Below, one piece after another: positions 25,907 through 34,602 of a stretch of 64,000 nucleotides of DNA. A program made the translations under genes and the position numbers. A model generated the notes under the pieces. The model had not been told where the DNA came from. It searched no databases and saw nothing but the letters and a program-made list of their open reading frames with translations. The DNA is from Alkalidesulfovibrio alkalitolerans DSM 16529 (GTDB lineage Bacteria > Desulfobacterota > Desulfovibrionia > Desulfovibrionales > Desulfovibrionaceae). The stretch lies in contig NZ_ATHI01000030.1 of the NCBI RefSeq assembly GCF_000422245.1, forward strand, positions 109,183-173,182, written 5' to 3'. Position 1 is the first letter of the stretch; each line of letters begins with the position of its first letter.

Positions 25907-26218
25907 TCAGTCAAGATGGCGTCGGGGGCGGGGGCGACAGCGGGCGAGCTGGCGGAAGTTTGAGGCGACCACGGCGAGATAGACGACATTGAGCAGGATG
26001 AGCGTCACCCGAGCCACGGGGTCGTTCAGCGCGACCAAGATGCCCGCCGCGATCACGGCGATGGCCACCTTTGGCCACCACCAGCGCGAGCCCATGCGCA
26101 TGAGCAGGCGCACGCCGGGGTTGAGTTCGCGGCCGCCGCAGGCAAGAATGCGGTTGGTCGTCCAGATGTCGGGGATTTGCAGCGCGACGAGCGCCAGGGC
26201 GAGGGAGACGTCGAGCAT
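25907..26218 (-). CDS. Small membrane protein (DUF5658-like)
   Basis: 103 residues with three hydrophobic segments: LALALVALQIPDIWTTNRIL, WPKVAIAVIAAGILVAL and VTLILLNVVYLAVVASN. The pattern of an early Asp and Asn-R-I-L in the first segment and an Asn in the last resembles the DUF5658 family. Function unknown. The ribosome site before ATG 26218 is poor. It lies 40 bases upstream of kaiB on the same strand, so co-transcription is possible. Confidence 0.7.
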   Translation of the reverse strand: MLDVSLALALVALQIPDIWTTNRILACGGRELNPGVRLLMRMGSRWWWPKVAIAVIAAGILVALNDPVARVTLILLNVVYLAVVASNFRQLARCRPRPRRHLD

Positions 26219-26266
26219 GGGGGGCGGGTCGTGGCGCGCGCGAGGCGCGCCACGAAGCTTTGCTGA

Positions 26267-26512
26267 CTACTTGAACAGGGAGCCCATGTAGTCGTCGAGC
26301 TCGTCGCCCAGTCCGTTCACGAATTCCTCGACCTTGTTGACCTGCGCGGCCTGGACCTTATTGGCCACCAAGGCGGCCTTGGCGTAGACTTCTTCAAAGG
26401 CCGAGGGCGAGAGGCCCGACATGGCGAGCGCCTCTTCCTTGGAGATATGGCCGGTATGGGCGAAGACCGCCGCGAAGAGCCCCATCGATTTCTGAACGTT
26501 GTCCTTGGACAT
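26267..26512 (-). CDS. Small conserved protein of unknown function
   Basis: 81 residues, acidic, no signal peptide. Sequence begins MSKDNVQKSMGLFAAVFAH and ends GLGDELDDYMGSLFK; the middle is helical. It has a perfect ribosome site, AGGAGGCAGAC, before ATG 26512, which supports real and possibly strong expression. I do not recognise a family. Confidence 0.78.
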   Translation of the reverse strand: MSKDNVQKSMGLFAAVFAHTGHISKEEALAMSGLSPSAFEEVYAKAALVANKVQAAQVNKVEEFVNGLGDELDDYMGSLFK

Positions 26513-26611
26513 GTCTGCCTCCTCGTCTGCAGGGCGAAAGGGGGAAAATCAAGTTTCCATGATTGCTTTTCTAAGCCCTTTCGCCCGTCGGCGCAACCCG
26601 CAGGCGCGATT

Positions 26612-27559
26612 TCAGGCGCTGGCCACGCCGCAGGCGCAGGAATCGACGCGCTCGATGGTCTCGATGACGTACAGCCCTTCCTCGCCGGTGATGGGCATGG
26701 GCGCGCCGTCGCGCACGGCCGCGAGAAAGCGGGTCAGCTCCTCGCGCACGGGTTCGCGGAAGACCACGGGCCATTCGCGCACCGAGTAGCTGGCCTGGTA
26801 GCTCTCGAATTTGCTGTATTCCTTGACCTGCTGGGTGATGAGGTTGGACTCGATGTAGCGCGACTGCGTGGCCACGCGGATCTGGCGCGACTTGTAGGGC
26901 GTGACCCAGTTGCAGTTGATCTGCACGAGCACGCCGGACTCCATCTCGCCCGAGAGGATGACCGTATCCTCGTGGCTGCCGATGTTCTTCGAGGTGAAGG
27001 CCGAGATGCGCTTGTAACGCGAGCCGGTCAGGAAGCAGGCCAGGTCGATGTCGTGCGAGGCAAGGTCGCGCACCACGCCCACGTCCTGGATGCGCGGCGG
27101 GTAGGGCCCCACGCGTTCGAAGATGATGGAGATGACGTGGTTCTCTTCTTCGAGCAGGCTTTTTACCCGTTCCACGGCAGGGTTGAAGCGCTCGATGTGG
27201 CCGACCATGAGTGGCACGCTGCGCGCCTTGGCGGCCTCCACGATCTCTCGACCCTCGGCCGCGGAGGCCGCCAGGGGCTTTTCCACGAGCAAGGGGATGC
27301 CGCGCTCGATCACGGCCATGGCGGTGACGTGGTGATGCACGGTGGGCACGCACACGGACACGGCATCCGGCTTTTGGTCGAGCAGGGCGTCAAGTTTCGT
27401 GAACAGGGGCACATCATATGTCATGCCGACCTCTTCCAGCACGGAAGAGTCGAGGTCCATGACGCCCACGACGTTGACCTTGGACATCTGGGAATAGTTG
27501 CGCAGATGGACCTTGCCCATCCAGCCAAGGCCGATGACCGCGACGTTCATTTCTTTCAT
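26612..27559 (-). CDS. Gfo/Idh/MocA-family NAD(P)-dependent sugar dehydrogenase
   Basis: 315 residues. Rossmann motif VAVIGLGWMGKVHLRNY at residues 6-22; family motif LVEKPLAASAAEG with the catalytic Lys near residue 95; and the second domain signature GSRYKRISAFTSKNIGSHED. Members oxidise nucleotide sugars or other sugars. Because it lies next to lpxB, a role in lipid A or surface sugar synthesis (for example a GnnA-type UDP-GlcNAc 3-dehydrogenase) is an attractive guess, but no partner aminotransferase is present. ATG 27559 (MKEMNV) is chosen; the gene diverges from lpxB. Confidence 0.88.
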   Translation of the reverse strand: MKEMNVAVIGLGWMGKVHLRNYSQMSKVNVVGVMDLDSSVLEEVGMTYDVPLFTKLDALLDQKPDAVSVCVPTVHHHVTAMAVIERGIPLLVEKPLAASAAEGREIVEAAKARSVPLMVGHIERFNPAVERVKSLLEEENHVISIIFERVGPYPPRIQDVGVVRDLASHDIDLACFLTGSRYKRISAFTSKNIGSHEDTVILSGEMESGVLVQINCNWVTPYKSRQIRVATQSRYIESNLITQQVKEYSKFESYQASYSVREWPVVFREPVREELTRFLAAVRDGAPMPITGEEGLYVIETIERVDSCACGVASA

Positions 27560-27766
27560 GGGGTCCTTCGTCGTTTTGGGGGAGCCGGATTCGGTTTTGG
27601 GGAGTGCCGTGCCGTGCGGCGGTCAAGGGCTCGGACGGCGGGGGCTCTTTGGCCTTGGCCACGGCCCGGCCGTCAGGCAGGCTCCCGCAGGCGTCCCGCT
27701 TGTGTTTAGGGACGCAGGATAGTACGAGGGGCGGTCGATTTCAACATCCATTTCGAGGCGGGGCGC

Positions 27767-28912
27767 ATGCCGGAAAACGGCGAAAACAGCATCTGGATCA
27801 ACGCGGGCGAGGCCTCGGGCGACATGCACGGCGCGGCGCTCATCCGGGCTCTTTCGGCCCGCGATCCGAAACTCCGCTTTATCGGCATGGGCGGTCCGGC
27901 CATGGCCGAGGCGGGCATGGAGCTTCTCTACGAGAGCCGCATGCTCTCCACGCTCGGGCTGACCGAGGTTTTCCACGCCCTGCCGCGCATCGTGCGCATG
28001 CTCGCGGGCACCTGGCGGGAACTCAAGCGCAGGCGGCCAAAGGCCCTGATTCTGCTCGACACGCCGGACTACAATTTCTTTTTGGCCCGCATGGCCCGCC
28101 GCCTGTCCATCCCCTGCTATTTCTACATCAGCCCGCAGGTCTGGGCCTGGCGCACGGGGCGGGTCCGCTTCCTGGCCAGGCACGCCCGCGAGATACTGTG
28201 CATCCTGCCCTTCGAGCAGGCCTTCTACGAATCGCACGGCGTGCGCGCGGCCTTCATCGGCCATCCGCTCATGGATGAGATTCCCTTCGCCGAAATCGAC
28301 GCCATGACGCCCGAGGCGGATTTGGTGGGCATTCTGCCCGGCAGCAGGCGAAAGGAGCTGCACGCGCTCCTGACCGAGTTCGGCGCGGCCGCGCGCGAGC
28401 TTTCGCGCGCCCGCCCCGGCCTTCGCTTCGAGGTCATCCGCGCGCCCTCGGTGGAGCGCGAGGCGTTGCTCGCGGGCTGGCCTTCGGACGTGCCCATGAC
28501 CATCGTGGAGCCAAGCGACCGTTACCGGGCCATGCGCCGGGCCTCGCTGCTCGTCGCGGCCTCGGGCACCGTGACGCTCGAATCGGCGCTCATCGGGACG
28601 CCGACCGTGGTGTGCTACCGGCTCTCGAACCTGACCTTCGCCCTGGCGCGCAGGATCATCGACGTGAAGTACGTCAGCCTGCCGAACCTCATCCTCGACG
28701 AGGCGGTCTTTCCCGAGCTTCTGCAGGACGACGCGCGCGCCCCCGGCATCACGGCCAAGGCCTTGGAATGGCTGGACGAGCCCGCCAGGCTCGATCGGGT
28801 CCGCGCGCGGCTGGCGGATCTTCGCTCGCGCATGGGCGAACCCGGCGCGCCGGGCCGCGCGGCCGCGATCATCCTGGATGATCTGGCCGCGCTTGGCGGC
28901 AAAACCGTCTGA
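27767..28912 (+). CDS. lpxB: Lipid-A-disaccharide synthase
   Basis: 381 residues, the normal LpxB length. INAGEASGDMHGAALIRALS at the N-terminus, LLDTPDYNFFLARMARR, CYFYISPQVWAWRTGRVRFL and GILPGSRRKELHALL are LpxB signatures. It joins UDP-2,3-diacylglucosamine and lipid X to form the lipid A disaccharide at the inner-membrane surface. ATG 27767 has GAGGCGGGG upstream. It stands apart from other lpx genes here and converges on the moeA-like gene 13 bases after its stop. Confidence 0.95.
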   Translation: MPENGENSIWINAGEASGDMHGAALIRALSARDPKLRFIGMGGPAMAEAGMELLYESRMLSTLGLTEVFHALPRIVRMLAGTWRELKRRRPKALILLDTPDYNFFLARMARRLSIPCYFYISPQVWAWRTGRVRFLARHAREILCILPFEQAFYESHGVRAAFIGHPLMDEIPFAEIDAMTPEADLVGILPGSRRKELHALLTEFGAAARELSRARPGLRFEVIRAPSVEREALLAGWPSDVPMTIVEPSDRYRAMRRASLLVAASGTVTLESALIGTPTVVCYRLSNLTFALARRIIDVKYVSLPNLILDEAVFPELLQDDARAPGITAKALEWLDEPARLDRVRARLADLRSRMGEPGAPGRAAAIILDDLAALGGKTV

Positions 28913-28925
28913 ATATCGTCCTTCT

Positions 28926-30872
28926 TCAGCCTTCCCCGCCCAGCCCCATGCCCGGCCGCATCTCGCGGCCGGAAAGGTCGGTCTCGTACCCGCCCAGGTC
29001 GCGCACATGCGCCTGAAAGGCCGGGTCGCGCACGATGGCGAGCAGCGCCGCGATGCGCGGATCGTCCAGGGCCGCGCGCGGGATGAGCAGGTCGTAGCGC
29101 TCGCGCGCCAGGGGCACGAAGCCCAGATCCAGCGCCTTGGCCGCCGCGTAAACGCCCAGTCCGCAGTCCGCCGTGCCCGTGCGCACGTTCACGGCCACGG
29201 CCATGTGCGTGAACTCCTCCTTGTCGTAGCCGCGCACCTGGTCGGGCCTGATCTTGGCCAGCTTCAAGTGGTGGTCGAGGAGGATGCGCGTGCCCGCGCC
29301 GCGCTGGCGGTTGGCGAAGACCACGTCCGGCCGCGCGAGGTCGGCCACGCCCGCGATGTTCTTGGGATTGCCCTTTGGCACGATCAATCCCTGATGGCGC
29401 ACGGCCAGGGCGATCACGGCCACGTCCAGGTCCGGCGCGTGGCGCGCGAGGAAGGGAAAGTTGAAGTCGTTTGTCTCGGGGTCGAAGAGGTGCGCCCCGG
29501 CGCACAGCGCCTGCCTGGACGAGAGGGCCGCGATGCCGCCCATGCTGCCCACGTGGGACGAGGCCAGCCGCACCGGCTCGGGCTGGCCCATCAGCGCGTC
29601 GGCCAAAAGGTCGAGCGTGTTGTCGTGGCTGCCCACCACCACCAGCGTGGCGTCGAGCTCCTCCTGGGACACGTAGAGTTCGGCCTGAACGGTCTCGCCC
29701 GCCTCCACTCCCTCGCACGCGGCCGGGAGCGCGGCCACGGCCTGGGCGTTGGTCAGCGAGGTGATGAGTCCGGCCCCGCGCGCCAGGGGCAGGCCCACGT
29801 AGTCCTCGCCCACGCGGCCCACGGCCAGGCGCACGAACTCCTCCATGCCGGGCCGTGAGGGCACGCGGCGGGCCAGGCGCACGGGCAGCCGCGCGCGGCG
29901 CGGCGCGGCCCGGCCTTCGAGCCAGCAGCACAGGGGCAGGACGAGTTTTTCGAAGGCCACGGCCGCAGACACCGGGTAGCCCGGCGCGCCCGCGAGAAGC
30001 GAGCCGTTTTCGGCCACGCCGAGCAGGGCGGGCTTGCCCGGCATGGCGGCCACGCCATGCACCACCACCCGGCCCAGGCGTTCCATCACGCCGCGCGTGT
30101 AGTCCTTGGTTCCGGCGGACGAGCCCGCGCCGAGCACGACCACGTTGAATCCGGCCGCAAGCGCCTTTCTCGCCGCCGCTTCGAGCGCGGCCGGATCGTC
30201 GGGCACGGGCGCGAAGCGCTCGGCCCTGATGCCCGCGTTTTTGGCCATGTTCACGAGCATCACCGAATTGCTCTCCACGACCTGGCCCGGGCCGGGCACG
30301 GGACGCTCGGTGTAGTCCAGCACCTCGTCGCCCGTGGGGATCACGGCCATGCGCGCCGTGCCCGTGACCTCGACCTCGAAGACGCCCGCCGAGAGCAGGG
30401 CGGCCAGATCGAAGGCCGTGAGGGTGCGGCCGCGCGGCAGCACCAGTTCCGTGGCCACGATGTCCTCGCCGATGCGGCGCACGTGCTGCCAGGGAAAGGC
30501 CGGGGCCTCGATGAGCGCCGCGCCGTCGGCGTCGAAGGTCACGTGCTCGGCCATGATCACCGCGTCGCGCCCTTCGGGCAGCGGATTGCCGGTGTTCACG
30601 GAGGTGAAGCCGCTACCCGGCGAAAGGCGCACGGGCGAGCCCTCGCGCGCGGCGAAGGTGGTCTCGGCCGCCACGGCGATGCCGTCCATGGCCGCGGCGT
30701 GAAAGGTGGGCGAGGAGTAGCGGGCGATGACCGGCCCGGCCAGGACGCGGGAGAGCGCCTGGTCCGTGGGAATCGTCTCGGGCGCGATGAGCGCGTCGCG
30801 GTCGAGTTCCTTCTTGAGCGCCGTCAGGGCATCGGGAATGGGCACGGTGTCGAGATACAGGGTGCGGTTCAT
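28926..30872 (-). CDS. MoeA-type molybdopterin molybdotransferase fused to a periplasmic-binding-protein-like domain
   Basis: 648 residues. Residues 1-410 are MoeA: LFHAAAMDGIAVAAETTFAA-type early motif, VNTGNPLPEGRDAVIMAEHV, RPVPGPGQVVESNSVMLVNM and VVLGAGSSAGTKDYTRGVME. From about residue 430 a PBP-type domain follows (VVGSHDNTLDLLADALMGQP, GIAALSSRQALCAGAHLFDP, ADCGLGVYAAAKALDLGFVP); it has no signal peptide, so it is cytoplasmic and may sense or deliver molybdate or tungstate. MoeA inserts the metal into molybdopterin. ATG 30872 has AAGG at good spacing and is preferred to the GTG six bases upstream. This fusion is known in sulfate reducers and other anaerobes. Confidence 0.92.
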   Translation of the reverse strand: MNRTLYLDTVPIPDALTALKKELDRDALIAPETIPTDQALSRVLAGPVIARYSSPTFHAAAMDGIAVAAETTFAAREGSPVRLSPGSGFTSVNTGNPLPEGRDAVIMAEHVTFDADGAALIEAPAFPWQHVRRIGEDIVATELVLPRGRTLTAFDLAALLSAGVFEVEVTGTARMAVIPTGDEVLDYTERPVPGPGQVVESNSVMLVNMAKNAGIRAERFAPVPDDPAALEAAARKALAAGFNVVVLGAGSSAGTKDYTRGVMERLGRVVVHGVAAMPGKPALLGVAENGSLLAGAPGYPVSAAVAFEKLVLPLCCWLEGRAAPRRARLPVRLARRVPSRPGMEEFVRLAVGRVGEDYVGLPLARGAGLITSLTNAQAVAALPAACEGVEAGETVQAELYVSQEELDATLVVVGSHDNTLDLLADALMGQPEPVRLASSHVGSMGGIAALSSRQALCAGAHLFDPETNDFNFPFLARHAPDLDVAVIALAVRHQGLIVPKGNPKNIAGVADLARPDVVFANRQRGAGTRILLDHHLKLAKIRPDQVRGYDKEEFTHMAVAVNVRTGTADCGLGVYAAAKALDLGFVPLARERYDLLIPRAALDDPRIAALLAIVRDPAFQAHVRDLGGYETDLSGREMRPGMGLGGEG

Positions 30873-30937
30873 GCTCACGGCCTTTTTTTACGGGTACATG
30901 CCGGAAATGGATATGTCACGGCTGACCGAACATAGCA

Positions 30938-30959
30938 GCTTTTGCGCCGGGGCAAAAGC
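30938..30959. other. Stem-loop in the moeA/glk divergent region
   Basis: GCTTTTGC (30938-30945), loop GCCGGG, GCAAAAGC (30952-30959): perfect 8-base arms about 65 bases upstream of the moeA-like start. It could be an operator or a leader hairpin. I do not see the larger fold of a molybdenum-cofactor riboswitch. Confidence 0.3.
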
Positions 30960-31093
30960 CAGCTTGCTTGCTTTCATTCTGACACCTGGCGTTTCCGCCT
31001 GCCTTGTCGTGGCGGCGCAGCGTGGATGCAATCGGGCCTCGAAACGGTATTGTCGCTTGTCACCGCGCCTGGGCATCTGCTAAACCATGCATC

Positions 31094-32065
31094 ATGGCGA
31101 TCATCCTCGCAGCCGACATCGGTGGCACCAACAGCCGCTTCCAGGCCTTCGAGGCGGCAGACGCAACGCTTCGTCCCCTGGAAGAGGTCTGGCTGCCCAC
31201 ACCCTCGGCCCCGTCCTTCGTTGGGCTGCTGCAAGCGCTCACGGCCTCGGGCTTTCCGCATTCGCCCGGTTCGTGCGCGGCCACGGTGCTGGCCGTGCCC
31301 GGACCCGTGGAGCGCGGCCGCTACGCGAGCATGGCCAACATCCCCTGGGACATCGACCTCGACGACCCGGACAACCACCTCCAGGGGCTTTTCGTGCGCT
31401 TGGTCAACGATTTCGCGGCCCAGGGCTACGCCAGCCGCACGGCCGTCATGGACCACGCTCTGGAGATCAAGCCCGGCACGCCCGATCCCGGCGCGCCCCT
31501 GGCGGTCATCGGCGCGGGCACCGGCCTTGGCCACTGCGCCACGCTGCCCGACGGCAAGGGCGGCTATCTGGCCGTGCCCGCCGAGGCCGGGCACACGGCC
31601 TTCGCCTTCATCGGCGAGGAGGAAGAGGCGTTTCACGCCTTCCTCCGCACGGAACTCGGCCTGCCCTACGCCTTCGGCGACGTGGTCGTCTCCGGCCCCG
31701 GCCTCGCGCTGTTGCACCGCTATCTGACCGGCGAGGACCTCTCGCCCGGCGAAGCAGCGGCCCGCGCCGCGCCCGGTTCGCCCACGGCCAGACTCTTCGC
31801 CCGTTTTTATGGTCGCGCCGCGCGCCACTACACGCTGTGCGTGGTGGCCTTCGCCGGGCTCGTGATCGCGGGCGGGGTGGCGGCCAAGAACCCGCATCTC
31901 GTGGACAACGACGACTTCAGGGACGAATTCGTGCTCTCGCCCAGATACCACGCCCAGCTTGCGGCCGTGCCCATCCGCCTCAACCGCGACGAGCGAAGCG
32001 GCCTCTTCGGCGCGGCCTTCTTCGGGGCGCAGTCCCTCGGGCTTCTTTCGGGCGGTCGCTCGTGA
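31094..32065 (+). CDS. glk: Glucokinase
   Basis: 323 residues. ATP-binding motif ILAADIGGTNSRFQAFEA at the N-terminus, LAVIGAGTGLGHC in the middle and the sugar-site motif PAEAGHTAFAF with Glu and His; this is the bacterial Glk family (PF02685). It phosphorylates glucose with ATP in the cytoplasm. ATG 31094 is the family-like start; the frame is open from 31004 without similarity. The stop overlaps the GTG of the next gene by four bases. Confidence 0.9.
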   Translation: MAIILAADIGGTNSRFQAFEAADATLRPLEEVWLPTPSAPSFVGLLQALTASGFPHSPGSCAATVLAVPGPVERGRYASMANIPWDIDLDDPDNHLQGLFVRLVNDFAAQGYASRTAVMDHALEIKPGTPDPGAPLAVIGAGTGLGHCATLPDGKGGYLAVPAEAGHTAFAFIGEEEEAFHAFLRTELGLPYAFGDVVVSGPGLALLHRYLTGEDLSPGEAAARAAPGSPTARLFARFYGRAARHYTLCVVAFAGLVIAGGVAAKNPHLVDNDDFRDEFVLSPRYHAQLAAVPIRLNRDERSGLFGAAFFGAQSLGLLSGGRS

Positions 32066-32772
32066 GCCGGTCGCGCGCCGCCCGGCTCGGCGTCATGGCG
32101 TTGGTCGTCCTGGGCGTGGCCGCCTTTTTCGGCCTGGGGCTGCACGAGCACCTGACGCTGGACGCCCTCAAGGAGAACCGTGAGCAGCTTTCCCGTTTCG
32201 TGGCCGAGAACACGGCCGCCGCCTATGCGGGCTATTTCGCGGGCTACGTTCTGGTCACGGCCCTGAGCCTGCCCGGCGCGACGATCATGACGCTCGCGGG
32301 CGGCGCGGTCTTCGGCTTCACGCCCGCGCTCCTGCTCATCTCCTTCGCCAGCACCATCGGGGCCACCCTGGCCTGCGGCCTGGCCCGGTTCCTGTTGCGC
32401 GACTGGGTGCAGGGCCGCTTCGGCGAGCGTCTGGCCCGCATCAACCAAGGCGTGGCCCGCGAGGGGGCCTTCTATCTCTTCACGCTCAGGCTCATCCCGG
32501 CCGTGCCGTTCTTCGTCCTGAACCTGGCCATGGGCCTTACGCCCATGCGCCTGTTCACCTTCTATTGGGTCTCGCAACTCGGCATGCTGCCGGGCACCAT
32601 CGTCTACGTCAACGCAGGGGCGCAGCTCGGCCGCATCGAGAGCCTGGGCGACGTGCTCTCGCCCGCTCTGATCGGCTCGTTCGTCCTGCTCGGCATATTT
32701 CCGCTGCTGGTCAAGAAGATCATGGAGCGGGTGCGGCGGGCGCGCGCCTGCCGCGCCGCAGCAGGCCGCTGA
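32062..32772 (+). CDS. TVP38/TMEM64 (SNARE-associated/DedA-like) membrane protein
   Basis: 236 residues with about five hydrophobic segments. The family core is visible: LVTALSLPGATIMTLAGGAVFG, LLLISFASTIGATLACGLAR, FTLRLIPAVPFFVLNLAMGL and QLGMLPGTIVYVNAGAQLG. Such proteins act in lipid scrambling or envelope homeostasis; the exact substrate is unknown. GTG 32062 overlaps the glk stop (GTGA), so the two are coupled. Its last three codons and stop (GCAGGCCGCTGA) are the left end of a palindromic repeat, so the repeat supplies the present C-terminus. Confidence 0.88.
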   Translation: MSRSRAARLGVMALVVLGVAAFFGLGLHEHLTLDALKENREQLSRFVAENTAAAYAGYFAGYVLVTALSLPGATIMTLAGGAVFGFTPALLLISFASTIGATLACGLARFLLRDWVQGRFGERLARINQGVAREGAFYLFTLRLIPAVPFFVLNLAMGLTPMRLFTFYWVSQLGMLPGTIVYVNAGAQLGRIESLGDVLSPALIGSFVLLGIFPLLVKKIMERVRRARACRAAAGR

Positions 32773-32885
32773 AAAAGCACCATCTGCTTCGTTGCTGCAA
32801 AGAATCCAGACCCTCGCGTATTGCCAATACGCGAGGGTCTGGATTCTTCTTGCGCCTTGCATCTGTCGCTTTTTGAGCGGCCTGC
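32761..32885. repeat. Palindromic intergenic repeat, copy A (full element)
   Basis: 125 bases. Outer arms GCAGGCCGCTGAAAAAGC (32761-32778) and GCTTTTTGAGCGGCCTGC (32868-32885) are complementary with one mismatch. Inside is a perfect hairpin with 24-base arms (32800-32823 and 32825-32848) around a single C. Between them lie two non-identical motifs shared with copies B, C and D: CTTGCGCCTTGCAT on one side and CATCTGCTTCGTTGCTGC on the other. The element begins in the last codons of the TVP38 gene. Confidence 0.85.
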
Positions 32886-32967
32886 GAGATGGGGAGGCAG
32901 CCTGCCGCGGTAGTCCGGCCGAAGCAAAAAGGCTTCAAATCCGTCGCGGGATGAGGTAGCCGGGGAC

Positions 32968-34548
32968 GTGCACTACTTTCCCGACGCCGATCTCGCCTCG
33001 CGCGCGGTGCAGCGCGATTTCACCGTGACCTGGCTGAACGCCCGGGCGCTTCGCGCCGAGGCCGACAGACTGGGCGCGGACGTGCCCGAACGCACCGTGA
33101 AGGCGCTTGAGACCATCCTCACCAATTTCGTCCACGACGCGCAAAGAAATGCGCACCACCTCTACCGCGAGGCCGCGCGCGGGCTCGCCATGCTGCTTCG
33201 GCCCGGCATGCCGCCATCCCTGGCGAGCCGGGCCCTGGCCGTGCTCGACGCCATGTTGCGTGAGGGTACGCGCAAGGCCCGCCTGGCAGTCTCCGACGTC
33301 ATGGGCGGGCTCGTCTCGGTTGCGCCGGGACCGCGCCTTTCGCCCTGCGATCCCGGCCGTGCCAAGGCCGTGGAGCTTGACGAGGTGCTCGCCCAGGTCG
33401 GCGCGCAGGGCGTGAAGCCCCGCCGCGCGGGGCGAAGCCTGCTCTTCGACCTTCCGGGCAAGCGTCTGCTTGTGGTCAAGCGGGCCAGGAGCGGCGAGGA
33501 CGGATTGGGTCTGGGCCGCGAGGCCGCCTGGATGGATCTTCTTTCCCGCGAATCCTTCCCCGTGCGCTTCGAGGCGCCCGTTCCCCTGCCTGTGCACGGC
33601 TGTCCGCTGGTCGCGTTGCGCGGGCTTCGCGAGCCGGGGCTTCATCCACGCGGGCTGGCCCTTTGTTTCGTGGCCCCGGCCGACTACTTCGTCTATCCCA
33701 ACGAGTTGTTGTGCGGCGGCAGGCCGGGGGCTGAGGAGTTTTGCGAGATGTGGCTGCGCGCGGCCGAGTTGTTCGGCCTGCTCGCGGGGCGCGGCATCGT
33801 GCACGAGGATCCCATCCCGCTTTTTCACAACCGCACGGCCCAGACGCGGCGAGGCGATCAGGGCGTGTACGACTGGCGGCGCATGGGCCGCCTGGACCAA
33901 TGGCTGGCTTCGTGCCGCCATCCGAATTTCGGGGCCACGGGGCTGCGCGACTTCGAGCACCTGGCGCGCTGGCCCGGCCAGGGGCAGGCGCTGCACCGGG
34001 CGCTTGGCAACGCCCTGATGGCGCTGCTGCTCGTGGCTGGAAGCTGGTTTCGGGCCGCTAAGCCCGCCTGCCGGGGGATAGCGCCGGACGGCTCGCCCGC
34101 CGACGCCCGCCATTGCTTCGACGAGGAGTTGCTGACCCGCCTCGTGGGGCAAGGGTTCGCGCGCATGCACCTCGGCTTCGCCGGGGAGCCGTTCACGGGC
34201 GCGCTGCCTTTCGACGCGGCCCATCTGGCCCGGCGCATGGTCGAGGAGATGGGCGTGGACCGCTACATGGAAGAGTTGTTCCGGGTCGAGGACCAAGGCA
34301 GGCTCGGCCGCGTTGCCTTCGAGGAATTCCTTGTGGCGCGCGGGATGCCGCCCGAAGAGGCGGCGAAAGCGGAGCAAGGCAGGGAGGACATCGCCCTTGC
34401 CACGGGGCCGCATCTGGGTCGCTTCAACGCCCAGACCTCACTGCCGGAATTGAACGAATTCGTGGCCTGCGCCGCCGCCCGGATCATCGCGGGCCGTTAT
34501 CTGGCGCACAATTTTCCGGACGCCCTCGTGCGCCTGGATGCAAACTAG
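32968..34548 (+). CDS. Unknown protein with possible kinase fold
   Basis: 526 residues, soluble; I do not recognise a named family. Features suggest a protein-kinase/aminoglycoside-kinase-like fold: LLFDLPGKRLLVVKRAR near residues 155-172 could be the ATP-lysine strand, RGIVHEDPIPLFHNR near 280 looks like a catalytic loop (H-x-D with a downstream Asn) and GVYDWRRMGRLDQW may replace the DFG segment. The N-terminal 130 residues and C-terminal 200 residues are helical. GTG 32968 is the only early start found. fdhD follows 54 bases downstream on the same strand, so a link to formate dehydrogenase or molybdenum enzymes is possible but unproven. Confidence 0.75.
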   Translation: MHYFPDADLASRAVQRDFTVTWLNARALRAEADRLGADVPERTVKALETILTNFVHDAQRNAHHLYREAARGLAMLLRPGMPPSLASRALAVLDAMLREGTRKARLAVSDVMGGLVSVAPGPRLSPCDPGRAKAVELDEVLAQVGAQGVKPRRAGRSLLFDLPGKRLLVVKRARSGEDGLGLGREAAWMDLLSRESFPVRFEAPVPLPVHGCPLVALRGLREPGLHPRGLALCFVAPADYFVYPNELLCGGRPGAEEFCEMWLRAAELFGLLAGRGIVHEDPIPLFHNRTAQTRRGDQGVYDWRRMGRLDQWLASCRHPNFGATGLRDFEHLARWPGQGQALHRALGNALMALLLVAGSWFRAAKPACRGIAPDGSPADARHCFDEELLTRLVGQGFARMHLGFAGEPFTGALPFDAAHLARRMVEEMGVDRYMEELFRVEDQGRLGRVAFEEFLVARGMPPEEAAKAEQGREDIALATGPHLGRFNAQTSLPELNEFVACAAARIIAGRYLAHNFPDALVRLDAN

Positions 34549-34602
34549 AACGATCGGGAACGAGATGCCGCCCGTTTTTCCGGCGCGGCGTCAGGAGTCG
34601 AA

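Noticed and set aside
30873..31093. Molybdenum-cofactor riboswitch upstream of the moeA-like gene
   Set aside because: Only one simple 8-base stem-loop is visible, without the multi-stem fold expected.
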